A DNA stretch of 64,000 bases from Incurvaria masculella (GCA_946894095.1 OX335655.1:15376001-15440000), one strand, 5' to 3'. Numbered from the stretch's first letter, positions 29,949-40,936 are shown. Translations and numbers: made by a program. The notes: generated by a model from the letters alone, not told the origin.

Positions 29949-30392
29949 TTTTTTTTATGCTACCTGACATGGATGGCTAATACCACACAACACCACAGTC
30001 CCGAAGGATTTAGGTGACATGCCAGGACCTTCCCTTTATGAGCACGGCTGCATTGGATTGGATGGAAAAACACTGACAATTTTACATTGCCGCTTCGACC
30101 ATATTTTCATTGAATTTTTTTCATTTCATTTCATTCATTTAAACTTATTGGTAGTCAAACTGCACCAAGTTACGTCACAAATTCAGTGCGATGGTACTAT
30201 CCTGGACGTGTTAAACCTTACCACCGAGCAGGGGAATTGTTTTACATGGGTTCTGAACCATAAATCAGCTCGCATTCGTGACGAAATGCACTTATCCAAC
30301 TCAGAATGAGAAAGTGGTGCATGCGAGGATTTGAACCCAGACCTCGGGTATTCTAGGCAAGTCCCCGCGCCACTAGGCTACGATCCGCTCAT
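29949..30392 (-). mobile_element. SINE B, full-length with a small internal insertion
   Basis: T-run, CTGACATGGATGGCTAATAC, GAGCACGGCTGCATTGGATT, CATTGCCGCTTCGACCATA, then ~75 bp of extra AT-rich sequence (about 30112-30188), then GTGCGATGGTACTATCC, GCACTTATCCAACTCAGAAT, box B GGATTTGAACCCAG and box A region CCGCGCCACTAGGCTACGAT. ATAAG flanks both ends. Confidence 0.88.
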
Positions 30393-30986
30393 AAGATACT
30401 TAGTTCAAAAATAGTTTTATTTTTCATCGTATAATTGAGAGTTTAGAACAAGCGAGCGCACGTGGTGGCTGCGGGTGGCGCAGTCGGCATCGTGTGGTGG
30501 TGGCGCAGTGGTAGGCTGCGGTAGGCCTTCCCGCAGCCCCGCCCGCCTCCCTGCACTGCAGTTAACTTGTTATTTTAACTGCAGTACGAATGCTACAAAT
30601 GAGCTCCAATCTCGGCTTTATCTGTGAACGGATAAATGCAATGTGTCACGTATGGACCTCGTCGGAATGTAAGGTTGTTTGCACCATGCTCACATCGTAT
30701 CATAACTATATAATACCATCACACCACATTTCCAGGTAGTTTTCGTCATGTCTCTGATTCACAGGGGAAATGCTAAAATTTTCACTAGCGCTTAGACAAC
30801 TATTTCCCTCAAAGTACAACCTGCAGCGGTAGCAACGAACGAATGATTCGGCTATTTCGATCGATAAAAGTATATCTTTCTCGTTTCGGCTCGCACTATA
30901 AGAGAAACAAAAACACATGCATCGATCAATACAACCGTTTCGTTGCGTATGTGCTCGCGCTGTAGGGGTCCTTCAGACATGGTGTG
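30393..30986. other. No recognised gene; GC-rich patch and small palindrome
   Basis: 30445-30550 is G-rich (GTGGTGGTGGCGCAGTGGTA). ACTGCAGTTAA (30555-30565) and TTAACTGCAGT (30574-30584) form a small hairpin. The rest is unassigned. Confidence 0.35.
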
Positions 30987-31278
30987 AAAAAGCACCGGCC
31001 AAGTGCGAGTCGGTCTCGCACACGAAGGTTTCCGTACCATCGTACAATATTTAACACAAACAATCACGTTTTTTGTAATTTTCAGCTGCCTTACTATTAC
31101 GGTTCATGAGATACAACCTATAACAACAACCATCAACAACAACCTATACAAACTATAACTATATTACGGTTCATGAGATACAACCCTGTGACAGACGGAC
31201 AGACGGACGGACGGGCGGACAGCGGAGGCTTAGTAATTAGGTTCCGTTGGCACCCTTTGGGTGCGGAACCCTAAAAAG
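30987..31278 (-). mobile_element. A element with an internal duplication
   Basis: AAAAAGCACCGGCCAAGTGC to GGGTGCGGAACCCTAAAAAG. The segment ATTACGGTTCATGAGATACA occurs twice (31096 and 31163), separated by a (AACAACAACC)-type stretch, so this copy has an internal tandem duplication and has lost the ATAGCGGCAAAATA region. Confidence 0.88.
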
Positions 31279-31419
31279 CACTTGTCCGGTCGGCATGGTT
31301 TTCGCAGACCCCTTGGAAGTTCGAAAGCCCATGGGCGTCTGCGGGCACGACTTATGTGAGGTTCCCGCGTTCGAGATAAAGAAAAAGGACCCATTAGTAG
31401 ACGATCATAATATATTCCG

Positions 31420-31932
31420 GGAGGTCACGACATTTTTGGTCACGATAAGGTAAATGGCTGAATCTGGGTTCACATGTTACGAGACCAACCCTCTGATGCT
31501 GAATATGTCGGTCTGCCTGTGCCAAGTGGTTGCGTTATCTAGATTGGCTATATAAAATATATGTTGGTATGTACCTGCTTATGAATATACTGATTGTCTA
31601 GAAACATTTGATATCAATTAATTTATGCAACGATAACCAGTCGGTTTTTTTATTAAATACTTAAATATACCTAAAGTTATATATGTAACCTAAATCGCCG
31701 ATAACTACGAAATGCAACCAAAGCTTTGTTCAGTTTTGGTATTGCTAAGCAAGGCATTTACCTTATCATATATTTTTTTGTCACCATAAATACTTTTTCA
31801 GGCGCCTTATCTAGATGATACAACCACTTGGCACAGGTAGAATGACATATTTAGCTTCAGAGGGTTGGTCTTTATCCTGTGAACCCAGTTTCAGCCATTC
31901 ACGTTATCGTTACCATTTTTGTCGCCACCTCC
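31420..31932 (-). mobile_element. Q-family MITE, copy 2
   Basis: GGAGGTCACGACATTTTTGG, CACGATAAGGTAAATGGC at the left; CACGTTATCGTTACCATTTT, TGTCGCCACCTCC at the right. Opposite orientation to copies 1 and 3. CTTTGTTCAGTTTTGGTATT matches the complement of copy 1. Confidence 0.88.
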
Positions 31933-33589
31933 AAGTCTAATAGCACCTAGCACCATCTGATAACTATCCACAACTTATATAGGACAATAGATTAAAACAA
32001 GAATTGTTGGCACGAATAGTTTCCATCAGCATTTTAAATAAACATCAGATGTATAACCACCTGAGAGATACGGGCATTCTCATCTCAGATGTACCTATGT
32101 TTGGTATTTGTTAAATGGATATGTGTGTAGTTCAAAGATATTTTTAATGGTGGCATAAAATAACGGTTTTCTTGGAAAGTTCGAGGTTAATAATTAAATA
32201 AACATGTTCATATACATGCTCATGGCATAAATAAATAAACATGCTCAGGTGCCATTTCTGGCTCCCGAGCACCGATATACGCCTCAGGGTACCTACCGGT
32301 TGACCTCATGTTCCTCAAGGGATCCATATTCAAATTGTTGTTTTAAAATTTTTATGTTCAAAAACGATCTAATAACCAACTAACTGAATCTCCCATTTTT
32401 TCCAAACCGAAAATTCAGCATAAACATTTTTGTAATGTAGAACTAGATAAGAATCGAAAAAATAAATTGGCAATTCCATGTAAAATTGCATTTACGAGTA
32501 TGAAGTCTAACATTGAAGAAAAAACAAAGTTAAAATAGGTACTTCTTCAAAATAACTATTGAGTGAATAAACGTCGATTTAGAAAAATTCCGGACAAAAC
32601 AACCTGTAAAAAATAAATGTATAACAATGATCTAGAGTCTAGGTATACATGTTTTTTGCGATTATTCCAAAAAGTGTAAATAAAATCCAAACCTAAAGCG
32701 TCATTTACTTAAAAATAAAATTATCTTACAACCTTAAAATCTTTAAGTTCTTTACAACCTGTTCTTCTTTTATGTTCCTACAGAGCAGAATAAAAACAGG
32801 TATTTTTCCAGCATGTAACGGCTTATGCTACTGACTCCTATTTACGGACACTTCCTTGCTTCCGCCTTAAAATAAGTTTAGACATAATAATTTGATTATT
32901 TTTATTCATCATTAAATATTGTTGTTACCTATCGTTAGCACAATAATATCTCACAAAAATAATCTACTCTCCATAATCTCACGAACACGTAATCGAATAG
33001 TAGAAGACTCGCTATATAAAAATGCATCTACTCTGCCTAGACCGACTCCGTCCTAGTGGATTAAAAGTGGCCACCTACACATTTAACGTCGAAGCTCAAA
33101 GCAAACGCAGGCGGCAGTATTGGTGGAAAGTGGCATAAAAACGAGAGTTGGATCCGAGATGCCGATATGTTAATATGTGGCATGTGTCCCTTATTGTATA
33201 ATGTTTTTTGCCACCCACAGTAATACGCTTAAGAAACCTTAAGGCGCTACTGCCGGCACGTTGGCAGAAAATGCAATATGTTGTATTTAGTAAGGTATCT
33301 AAATACGTAGATGGGAGTAACTTTAAAACATTGGGTCTAGTTTTGTTAACTAATATTGAAATCTTAAATCTGAATGTTGGTTAGCAGCGGTACACTCAAC
33401 CAATAAATTGTTAATTTAAAAAAAAATCAAACAACCAAGTCATTTTGGTTTTTTACTTGTGTTATGTGGGATTTGCAGGAAATATACCTCTTAACTTTAA
33501 CGAATTCGGGTACCGCATGGTCTCTTATTAATAATTGTTTTCTTTTGTTTGAAGTTTTTTGTTGCACTCAAACTATTTTACGATTTAAT
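31933..33589. other. No recognised gene or repeat; AT-rich
   Basis: About 1.65 kb, strongly AT-rich. A TATA-like CTATATAAAAATGC is at 33012-33025 but without any supported transcript. No open frame above 60 codons. Nothing else seen. Confidence 0.4.
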
Positions 33590-33722
33590 TTTGAAAGGAT
33601 AATATTGAATATATTGTTTTAGATGTAATAATAAAAATGTGTTTGTATTTTGGCTCCCGGCGAAGTTTCTTGTCGGTTCTTCATCGACCGTGGTAATAAA
33701 ACCATCATTATAAAATTTCAAA
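33590..33722 (+). mobile_element. Non-LTR retrotransposon 3' fragment
   Basis: GGCGAAGTTTCTTGTCGGTT, CTTCATCGACC, preceded by AAAAATGTGTTTGTATTTTG. The same block, reverse-complemented, is at 48020-48125, and a relative lies at 36020-36060. The GTTTCTTGCCGGTTCTTC-type motif is common in 3' regions of lepidopteran LINEs (recalled knowledge). Confidence 0.5.
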
Positions 33723-34049
33723 TTCAATAGTACGCGTAATGAAGGAAAACAAACAAATTAATTAAAAACAAAAAAAATATGCGAACACTACGCATGAAAA
33801 TATACCGCGGCCGAGTGTCGTTGCGTCTTAAGGCCTAATCTCGCGTGCGGGAAACAGGTGTCGCCAGAATCCCCCACATTGTTTTTTTGATATTCAAATG
33901 TTATGCATTTTTTCGTCATCCCCCGTTTTTTTTAGGGCAAAAAGCGGCATGGGTCGCGGACCAGGTGGTCGCCGGAAAGTATGACAGATGCGGAGCGTTG
34001 GAGTTAGTAAAGTACTCGTAAATCGTAAATCGGTGAGTAATTTGATTAA
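33723..34049. other. No recognised feature
   Basis: GC-moderate; ACCGCGGCCGAGTGTCGTTG patch. Nothing supported. Confidence 0.35.
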
Positions 34050-34250
34050 GTTTTTTTTCTATACGACCTGACATGGACGGCTAATACCACACAACCACCG
34101 TTATGATATTAGCCCAATACACCACTTTCCCGAAGGAATTAGGTGCCATGCCGGGACCTTCCCTTTATGAGCACGGCTACATTGAACTGGATGGAAAACA
34201 CGGACAATTTTTCATTGCCGCTTCGACCATCTTTCATCCAATGCTATAAG
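34050..34250 (-). mobile_element. SINE B, 5'-truncated
   Basis: T-run, GACCTGACATGGACGGCTAA, CCCGAAGGAATTAGGTGCCA, GAGCACGGCTACATTGAACT, CATTGCCGCTTCGACCATCT, ATCCAATGC, then unrelated DNA. Confidence 0.88.
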
Positions 34251-34960
34251 TAGGTATACCTAATCGATGGTGAGAATTGCGATGTCAATTGATCATTTTG
34301 TAAGAGGGCAGCAATGTCTGTCCACTTACAATGTGGAAAACAAACAAGCAAACCCATGGTCTGAAGAATCTGCCTTTCAAATGTACGTGATAGATAATTT
34401 TACTTCTGTAAAATTGTCTAGGACCCACAGAAGAGAAAAGAAAGGAGAAGTGGCGTGATTGAGATTGGAAGAGATTGACATTAGGCAATAAGTCCGGCCT
34501 TGTATGTACCATGTGTATCCACCCAGTAAGAGCGCAGATGTTATAACATAAACGGTTCTGATTGGTGAAGAATTTATCGAATTCGTTCTCCTATTTTCTC
34601 ACATTTTACGCCGGTTTGAAAACGAAAGTCTGGCCACATGTCATCTCGATGCGATTTTCACATCATGCATGTTTGATTATATGGCAATAGTAGATTATAC
34701 GATTTTGGTAAAATGTTAAAATGTCAGTGATAAAAAGGAAACGATAGAAGAAGTCTAGAGAAGGGATATACGCCGTAGAAATGGTTGCAGAAATATACAT
34801 GGCCAAACATACACTTTCCAGGCAATTTAGGCAAAAGCTGAAGTAAAAATAACAAATAAAAAAAATAAAACAAAAATATATCAATACGTACATTATCCTG
34901 CTAAAATCATAGCCCCCTATTGCTTTGCCGCCAACATTCCGACCAACAAGAAATAGACTA
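34251..34960. other. Mostly unassigned; small P fragment
   Basis: AAGAGAAAAGAAAGGAGAAG and TGGCGTG at 34430-34457 match P; the rest has no partner. Frames of 63-76 codons lack domains. Confidence 0.35.
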
Positions 34961-35506
34961 GGAGGTCGCGACGAAAATGGTAACGATAACGTAAATGGCT
35001 GAAACTGGGTTCACAGGATAAAGTACAACCCTCTGAAGCTAAATGTGTCAGTCTGCCTGTTCCAAGTGGTTGCGTTACGTAGATAAGGCGCCTGAAAAAG
35101 TAGTTATGGTGACAAAAAGTACATATGATACGGTAAATGGATGCAAATGACGAAGCATGAAAGTATCAATACATACTTGCTTAGCAATACAAAAACTGAA
35201 CAAATCTTTGGTTGAATTTAGTAGTTATAGGCGATTTATGTTACAGATATAACTTTAGGTATATTTAAATATTTAATTAAGGAAGCGTCTGGTTATTGTT
35301 GTATAATTAATAGATATCAATGTTTCCAGATAATCAGTATATTCATCAGCAGGTACATACCAGTATCTATTATATATAGCCAATCTAGAAAACGCAACCA
35401 CTTGGCACGGGCAGACCAACATATTTAGCATCAGAGGGTTGGTCTCTAACATGTGGACCCAAATTCAGCCATTTACCTTATCGTGACCAAAAATGTCGTG
35501 CCCTCC
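34961..35506 (+). mobile_element. Q-family MITE, copy 3
   Basis: GGAGGTCGCGACGAAAATGG to TTATCGTGACCAAAAATGTC, GTGCCCTCC. Same orientation as copy 1; ATAGACTA precedes both, so the element or its preferred target may extend a few bases further out. Confidence 0.88.
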
Positions 35507-35824
35507 CGGAATAAAATGTGTTCTTTTAATTTTACAAATTTGAAGAAAAAATATGTTTCTCTTGAATACTTTTAATTAATTTGAAAATTATTTGTTTTGG
35601 CTAATATAATGCTAGTTGTGTTTTAGTATATCTTTTCTTTGTATCATATTTGATCAAATTTTAATAAATGTATGACTGCGAAAACTTTGAAAACTAACGA
35701 TGAATTAGCTAAACGATATTAGTAAAAGTCCCACATTAAAAACTTTACTTTTTGTAAAAACTTAATTTTGTGAGTATAATACAGAGAACTCTCATAAATA
35801 TTTTGTCAGTTTTGAAGCATAATA
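35507..35824. other. AT-rich, nothing recognised
   Basis: No coding, RNA gene or repeat end identified. Confidence 0.4.
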
Positions 35825-36400
35825 AGGCGGAGATAAATAGTCGTAACAGAAACTAATACTAACGAAAAGTAGTAGGTGACTCCTACTCTGTGACGCCATT
35901 TGATACATTATGTACGGACGGAATGGTTGTTTATTGCTTATTGTTTATTGTTTATTCATCATCCATAGACAGTACACTGCACTCGGATTTGTCATATTTT
36001 ATCATTAGCCAGTTCGGCAATTCCAGCGAAGAAGAACTGGCAAGAAACTCCGCTGGTTTTTTTTCAACGTCCACTTTGTCTAAGTTTACAAAATTATAAA
36101 GTACAAACAATTAATATCATATGAAACAGTTCATGACAAATATCAGTTTATTTGTAAAGACTATGCCCAATATCTAACATATTGCCAATTGGAGCAAGCC
36201 GGTCCCCACAAACAGCACCCGTTCACGAGCATCACGCCGGGCTCAGCCATCGCCTCTGTCAACCATATTTTAGGGAAAGAGGAGACCCGAACCTAGCGTC
36301 GCCGTGGCAACATGAAATATCAAATTAATGCAAAGTGACGTCACAAAGTATTACTATTCGTTAGGCTTAGTTTATGTTACGACTATTTATCTCAGCCTTA
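35825..36400. mobile_element. H-family MITE interrupted by a LINE tail
   Basis: Left 35825-35927: AATAAGGCGGAGATAAATAG, AACAGAAACTAATACTAACG, TGTACGGACGGAAT. Right 36310-36400: ATGAAATATCAAATTAATGC, ATTCGTTAGGCTTAGTTTAT, ATTTATCTCAGCCTTA. The pieces join to a normal H element once 35928-36309 is removed. Confidence 0.82.
35928..36309 (-). mobile_element. LINE 3' fragment nested in H
   Basis: Starts with a tail-like repeat (TTGTTTATTG.. at 35929-35957; AATAAAC-type on the minus strand), then AAGAAGAACTGGCAAGAAAC, CTCCGCTGG, the complement of the GTTTCTTGCC-GGTTCTTC motif. No reading frame of length. A 69-codon plus-strand frame here is spurious. Confidence 0.6.
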
Positions 36401-36563
36401 GGCCCGGTTGCACGAAGAAACGGCTGAGTTAATCAATGTTCACACACTTCACTTTTAGTGAACCGCATAGAGTTCCTTCCATACTGTCCATGCAGAGTGA
36501 CGTGTTTAATCGTACGTTGACGTTGATTTTGTTTTTCTGTCCTTTCGTGCACTCGGCCCTTAG
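36398..36563 (+). mobile_element. G-family MITE, complete, abutting H
   Basis: ~165 bp: TTAGGCCCGGTTGCACGAAG, AACGGCTGAGTTAATCAATG, ACTTTTAGTGAACCGCATAG, AGTGACGTGTTTAATC, TTTCGTGCACTCGGCCCTTA. Ends are inverted (TAAGGCCCGGTTGCACGAA / TTCGTGCACTCGGCCCTTA). It starts in the terminal CTTA of the preceding H element, so the two share a boundary. Confidence 0.88.
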
Positions 36564-37006
36564 ACTTAATCATTCCTGCATATGACATTTAATAGAGTAA
36601 TATCGATAAATATTTGTGTTCAGAACTGTTGAACCCACGCGAGTGAAGTTGAAGGCAACAGCTCAGACAATGCAATTCGAAAGTACGTATAGAACAATTT
36701 TAACCCAAAGATAGTTCCACATTTCCTCTAGATATGCAAATGGCATGTTTGACGGGACAACGCCGTAACACGCAGCTCCATAATTTATTGATGCAATTAC
36801 TAGGAAAGCCTTTCATTATCCGTTTGCGTCTATCGAAGTTACCTAATACGACTGAATATTTCATGCCCATCAAAAAGTCAGACGTGAATATTCCATGAAG
36901 TTAGACCGATGTCGGTGCTGTAAGTGCTTTCCAAATCGATAACAATAATTAAGAGAGTTGTTTCCCTATCAACTCCCCATACTTCGAGCGATAACTGTTT
37001 GCGTGC
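36564..37006. other. No recognised feature
   Basis: AT-moderate, no gene, no partner repeat. Confidence 0.4.
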
Positions 37007-37794
37007 TTAAGAACGAGCGGCTCGTAGCCTAGTGGCGCGGGGACTGGCCTAGCGTACCAGAGGCCGGGGTTCAATACCGACATGCCCAACTGTCTTTCTC
37101 TTTCCGAGTGAGATAAGTGCATTTCGTCACGAATGCGAGCTGCTCCATGGTTCGGAATCCATGTAAAACTGTAGGTCCCCTTTCCCTACTAGGTGTTAGG
37201 GTTTAAGCCCGCCCGGGTTGGTACCATCGCATTGGATGAAAAGATGGTCGAAGCGGCAATGAAAAATTGTCCGTGTTTTCCATCCAGTTCAATGTAGCCG
37301 TGCTCATAAAGGGAAGGTCCTGGCATGGCACCATATTCCTTCGGGAATGTGGTGTATTGGGCACATATCATAACGGTAGTTGTGTGGTATTAGCCATCCA
37401 TGTCAGGTCGCATAAAAAAAAAGAACGACCCGTAAGCTACGTTCCCCATACAAACGTAGTTTACTAATCATTTGAAAAACACTGTTCCGATTTGCTTGAT
37501 ATTTGGTATCTAATATTCTACAATAAATATCTGTGTCCGCACGTTTTTGTTTGGCTGAAAAATCTAAAGCAAGTCAAATAACAGGCAAAAGAAAATCTTC
37601 ATACAAATGTTCTTTTCTCTGTTGTGTGACACAGGAACATTTTTAGAAAAAAACAAACACGTGCAGACGTAGATATTTGTTGCCTGATCTTAAGTTCCAA
37701 ATATCAAGCAAATTGCAATAGTGGTTTTCAAATGATTAGTAAACTACGTTTGTATGGAGAGCGTAATTTTCTGATGCTTCCGGGCCCACCTTAA
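37007..37794. mobile_element. I-family MITE, copy 2, interrupted by a SINE
   Basis: TTAAGAACGA at 37007, resumes 37421 with AAGAACGACCCGTAAGCTAC, CATACAAACGTAGTTTACTA, and ends ATTAGTAAACTACGTTTGTA, CTTCCGGGCCCACCTTAA. TTAA is present at both ends (37007-37010, 37791-37794). Inner arms AATATCTGTGTCCGCACG / CGTGCAGACGTAGATATT pair. Confidence 0.88.
37017..37420 (+). mobile_element. SINE B, full-length with perfect 8-bp target duplication
   Basis: 404 bp. Box A TCGTAGCCTAGTGG, box B GGGGTTCAATACC, body, and tail GTCAGGTCGCATAAAAAAA. AAGAACGA at 37009-37016 and 37421-37428 is an exact duplication of target sequence in the I element, which confirms both SINE boundaries and target-primed insertion. 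Short frames on both strands (60-66 codons) are SINE-derived. Confidence 0.95.
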
Positions 37795-38383
37795 TGCTTT
37801 ACTGGGTTTTTGAAATTTTGGTTTCTAAAATATGTTGTCAAAATCTACGTCTGTATGTTTTGATTTTTTTTTATATACCTTATAGATTGATAAGCATTGC
37901 TATTGCATTGGGCCCGCCTTTTGTAACCATTTTTAAGGTGTACAATAAATAATAATAATTATTAATAATATAAGTGATAATAACAATGCTTAATATTATT
38001 AGATTGAAAAATATTGGGCAAAAGTTGTCCGTTTTACCTTCAATTAAAAATTTTCAAATTAAAAATACAGATATATACAAAAACATACGGACATAGAATG
38101 AAGCTTCTCAAGTGATTAAAAACATTTCATTAAAATTAAAGGGTTAATGAAAATAATCTATTTCCGCTGCCTTAATGGTTTTTTTAAGAGAAAGCAGGCT
38201 ACCATTCCATCCATACATTTAGTTTATTTTTCTTTTGTTGCGACTTTAGGCTCATTAAGTGCACAGACGTGTTTAAATTAACATAAGCGCTATCTATAAT
38301 CATGAGTCTATCTATATTTTATCTTTTAGTTCTAGTTTATGCTCATCTCGCAGCATAACAAACCTCATATTGCTTGGAAAACT
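37795..38383. other. AT-rich, nothing recognised
   Basis: No coding or repeat assignment. Confidence 0.4.
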
Positions 38384-38660
38384 GTCTCAATGCAGGAAAA
38401 AACCGGCCAAGTGCGAGTCGGACTAAAAAATTACATTTGTATGGGACCTCCCTTTAATTTTTATATTTTTTTATTTTACCTTTTTTTTTGTTATAGCGGC
38501 AAAATAAATACACACTCTGTGAAAATTTCAGCTGCCTACCTATTACGGCTCATGAGATACAGCCCTATGACAGACGGACGGACAACTGAGGCTTAGTAAT
38601 AGGGTTCCGTTGGCACCCTTTGGGTATGGAACCCTAAACAGCGTCTGAATGCAGGAAAAA
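38384..38660 (-). mobile_element. A element flanked by 18-bp direct repeats
   Basis: AACCGGCCAAGTGCGAGTCG to GGGTATGGAACCCTAAACAG. GTCTCAATGCAGGAAAAA (38384-38401) and GTCTGAATGCAGGAAAAA (38643-38660) flank it, differing at one base. The palindromic GACTCGCAC half is deleted. The GTCY tract is nearly gone (GACGGACGGAC). Confidence 0.88.
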
Positions 38661-39052
38661 ATTTAATAATGTATCCATTCGTTCGGGCGATGTAAGTAGA
38701 TCGTACGAATGATTCTGGCACACGCCTTCCAACACGCGTCACGAAGTACCGGGTCAAGGGGTCGCAGATTTATGATTCCCTCGGACGTATAAAACTGTCC
38801 GTCTATTCGTGAGTATCGGAAATGTAACGCGTGGGCGTTTCGCGAGCCTGACTGGTCGGTGGCAGAGATGGGATTCGCACTACAGGCCTACAGTCCTACA
38901 ATACTGTAGGACTGTAGGCCTATTCTTCGAATTCCGTGTTCAGGAATCACAAATCTTTCAGTCGAGAAAGCCGCTTTTGTAGCGGAAAATTTCTCTCCCC
39001 CTTGTAATGTACTTGCAATTCCGTGCTCCGAAATATTTCCGTCGAGAAAATC
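38661..39052. other. Unassigned, with a 17-bp-arm hairpin
   Basis: 38884-38900 (AGGCCTACAGTCCTACA) and 38905-38921 are perfect inverted repeats with a 4-base loop. 38930-39050 has ATTCCGTGTTCAGGAATC, GAAAGCCGCTTTTGTAGCGG, reminiscent of the S element at 16.3 kb. Confidence 0.5.
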
Positions 39053-39420
39053 GCTCACACCACACCAATAGTAATATTCGCCCAACACACCGCATTCCCG
39101 AAGGAATTAGGTGCCATGACAGGACCTTACCTTTATGAACACGGCTACATTGAACTGGATGGAAAACACTCCCATTTTGTATTGCCACTTCAACGATATT
39201 TTAAAACAATGCGATGGTACCAACCGCAGGCTTATTGTAGGGGAAGACGGTTTTACATGCACTCCGAACAATGGAGTAGTTCGCATTTGTGACGAAATGC
39301 ACTTATCTATTTGGAAAAAGAAAGAAAGTGGTGCATAAACGGGGCGAGGATTTGAACCAAGACCTCTGGTATGTATGTTAAGCAAGTCCCCGCGCCACCA
39401 GGCCTCGAGCTGCTCGCTAA
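39053..39420 (-). mobile_element. SINE B, nearly full-length
   Basis: CCACACCAATAGTAATATTC, CCCGAAGGAATTAGGTGCCA, CACGGCTACATTGAACTGGA, GCGATGGTACCAACCGC, GGCGAGGATTTGAACCAAGA (box B), CCGCGCCACCAGGCCTCGAG (box A). The 3' end lacks the tail. Confidence 0.88.
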
Positions 39421-39428
39421 GTCATCAG

Positions 39429-39722
39429 AGTGGGCAGTCTGAGTTCTCACCTAAATTGGGGTTTACGTCAAACCGATCGACTGGCGTTTTCAAGCTGTCA
39501 AAGTCGAACGCGGACTTCCGATTTGTATGAAAACGCGGAGTGGACGTAAACGGCAACGTCGATGTATTTACGGCAACGTTGAGTAAGCTGTCAAATCAAG
39601 CTCGGACTCGCAAATGTTAGTTGGCTTAACGCCCACTGCGCGCGCTCTTCAATTTCTCCATACATTTGAAAACGCCAGTCGATCGGTTTGCCGTAACGCC
39701 AATTTAGGTGACAACTGAGACT
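39429..39722. mobile_element. D-family MITE, internally deleted copy
   Basis: AGTGGGCAGTCTGAGTTCTC, CGATCGACTGGCGTTTTCAA at the left; AAACGCCAGTCGATCGGTTT, CAATTTAGGTGACAACTGAG at the right. Contains CACTGCGCGCGCTCTTCAAT. Abuts the E element at 39725. Confidence 0.88.
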
Positions 39723-39724
39723 AC

Positions 39725-40107
39725 CGGCAGTGCAATTACGAAGCACAAAATTAGGTGTAGGTTGCTGTACTTACAGCAAAATGACAGCTTTTGCGATTAC
39801 GAAATCGATGCATTCACAAATGGTGCGGCACTTAGCGCTACCCGCAGCAATTAGGTCAACTCCATACATTTCGCGTCGAATCGGTATTACGAAACGGCAA
39901 ATAACTGTCAAATGCGGGGAGGTAAACGCCTATTTCGTCTGCTCGTCTAGTCAAGTACCTAAAAAGTTCAACTATTTTCGACACAGATTGGTCCGTGCTG
40001 GATGTAGGTGGATGAAAAACGGCTTCGTAATCGCGCTTTAGAAATGACGGGGGCGCACCTACACGTACCGCGGCACCATCCTCAAATTTTGCGTAATCGC
40101 ACTGCCG
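39725..40107. mobile_element. E-family MITE, copy 2
   Basis: CGGCAGTGCAATTACGAAGC at the left and TTTGCGTAATCGCACTGCCG at the right. Interior: TGCGATTACGAAATCGATGC, AACGGCTTCGTAATCGCGCT, so the terminal motif recurs inside. A 103-codon frame is repeat-derived. Confidence 0.82.
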
Positions 40108-40400
40108 CTCAGTAAGTCGTTTTCGTTACCGACGGTAAGGCTGAAACGCCTCTCTCTGTCTGCTATATTATAATAACTCTCTGTCTGTCTAATACCCCCT
40201 TCTGTCTGCCGTGTGAATCCCGCCGCCGAGGCCTGCCGGGCGAGATGCATCTTCTGAAGACAGTTTATAGGAGGCTGCTGAAGGTGCGCCGACGGACTAG
40301 GCTGCTCCTGCCCAGGAACCCTTCCCGATATCCTTTGTCTCCAGCGAGCGTGCAAGGGCTGAAGTGGCGATCGAAACTATTTCGTATGGCGGCAGCGTAG
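40108..40400. other. No recognised gene
   Basis: GC-moderate; TCTGTCTGCTATATTATAATAACTCTCTGTCTGTC is microsatellite-like in part. A 98-codon minus frame has no domain. Confidence 0.3.
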
Positions 40401-40688
40401 GAGCCACTATTGCGAGTTACACATCACTTATCGATGAATCGCCGAAACCATCGCTTACGCCATTGAATAGAACATTTGGGGATGCCCCGTCCATGTATTT
40501 TTAGTATATTTGTGTAGATACACATTCTCAACAGATTTCCGGTTCATATTTCTACAAAAATATAAAAATCCTTAGACGGGCTATTTAGTGTATGCCTCAA
40601 ATGCTCTATTCAATGGTGTGTAAGCGAGCGAATTCGATGAACTTATCGATTGATCGGATAAGTGATGTGTAACTCGTAATAGAGGCTC
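40401..40688. mobile_element. V element with ~110-bp inverted arms
   Basis: Left arm: GAGCCACTATTGCGAGTTAC, ACATCACTTATCGATGAATC, CATTGAATAGAACATTTGGG. Right arm: CAAATGCTCTATTCAATGGT, GATCGGATAAGTGATGTGTA, ACTCGTAATAGAGGCTC. Single copy in this window, so a family is inferred only from structure. Confidence 0.75.
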
Positions 40689-40936
40689 TATAGTTAGTTC
40701 GCTTACGAATTCGGATCGCGCAACATCGAATGTTCGATGCACCAAATAGCATTCAGTGAATTTATGAGGTGTTCTTACAGTTCCTACGTGTCATTGGAAC
40801 TCAGAAAATGATTGTTGAGCGAATTCGTTAGCGAATTAACGCCAGGTTTTGTGTGTAAAAGTGACTACGCGGCCCCCATACATGCTAGTTTCTTGATAAT
40901 TTTATGTATTTAATGGATACGACATTACCGTTATCT

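Noticed and set aside
37189..37371. Recurring 60-codon minus-strand frame beginning MI.AQYT.FPKE.GA
   Set aside because: Appears in every well-preserved SINE copy (26.4, 37.2, 42.0 kb) as part of the SINE body; SINEs do not code for protein.
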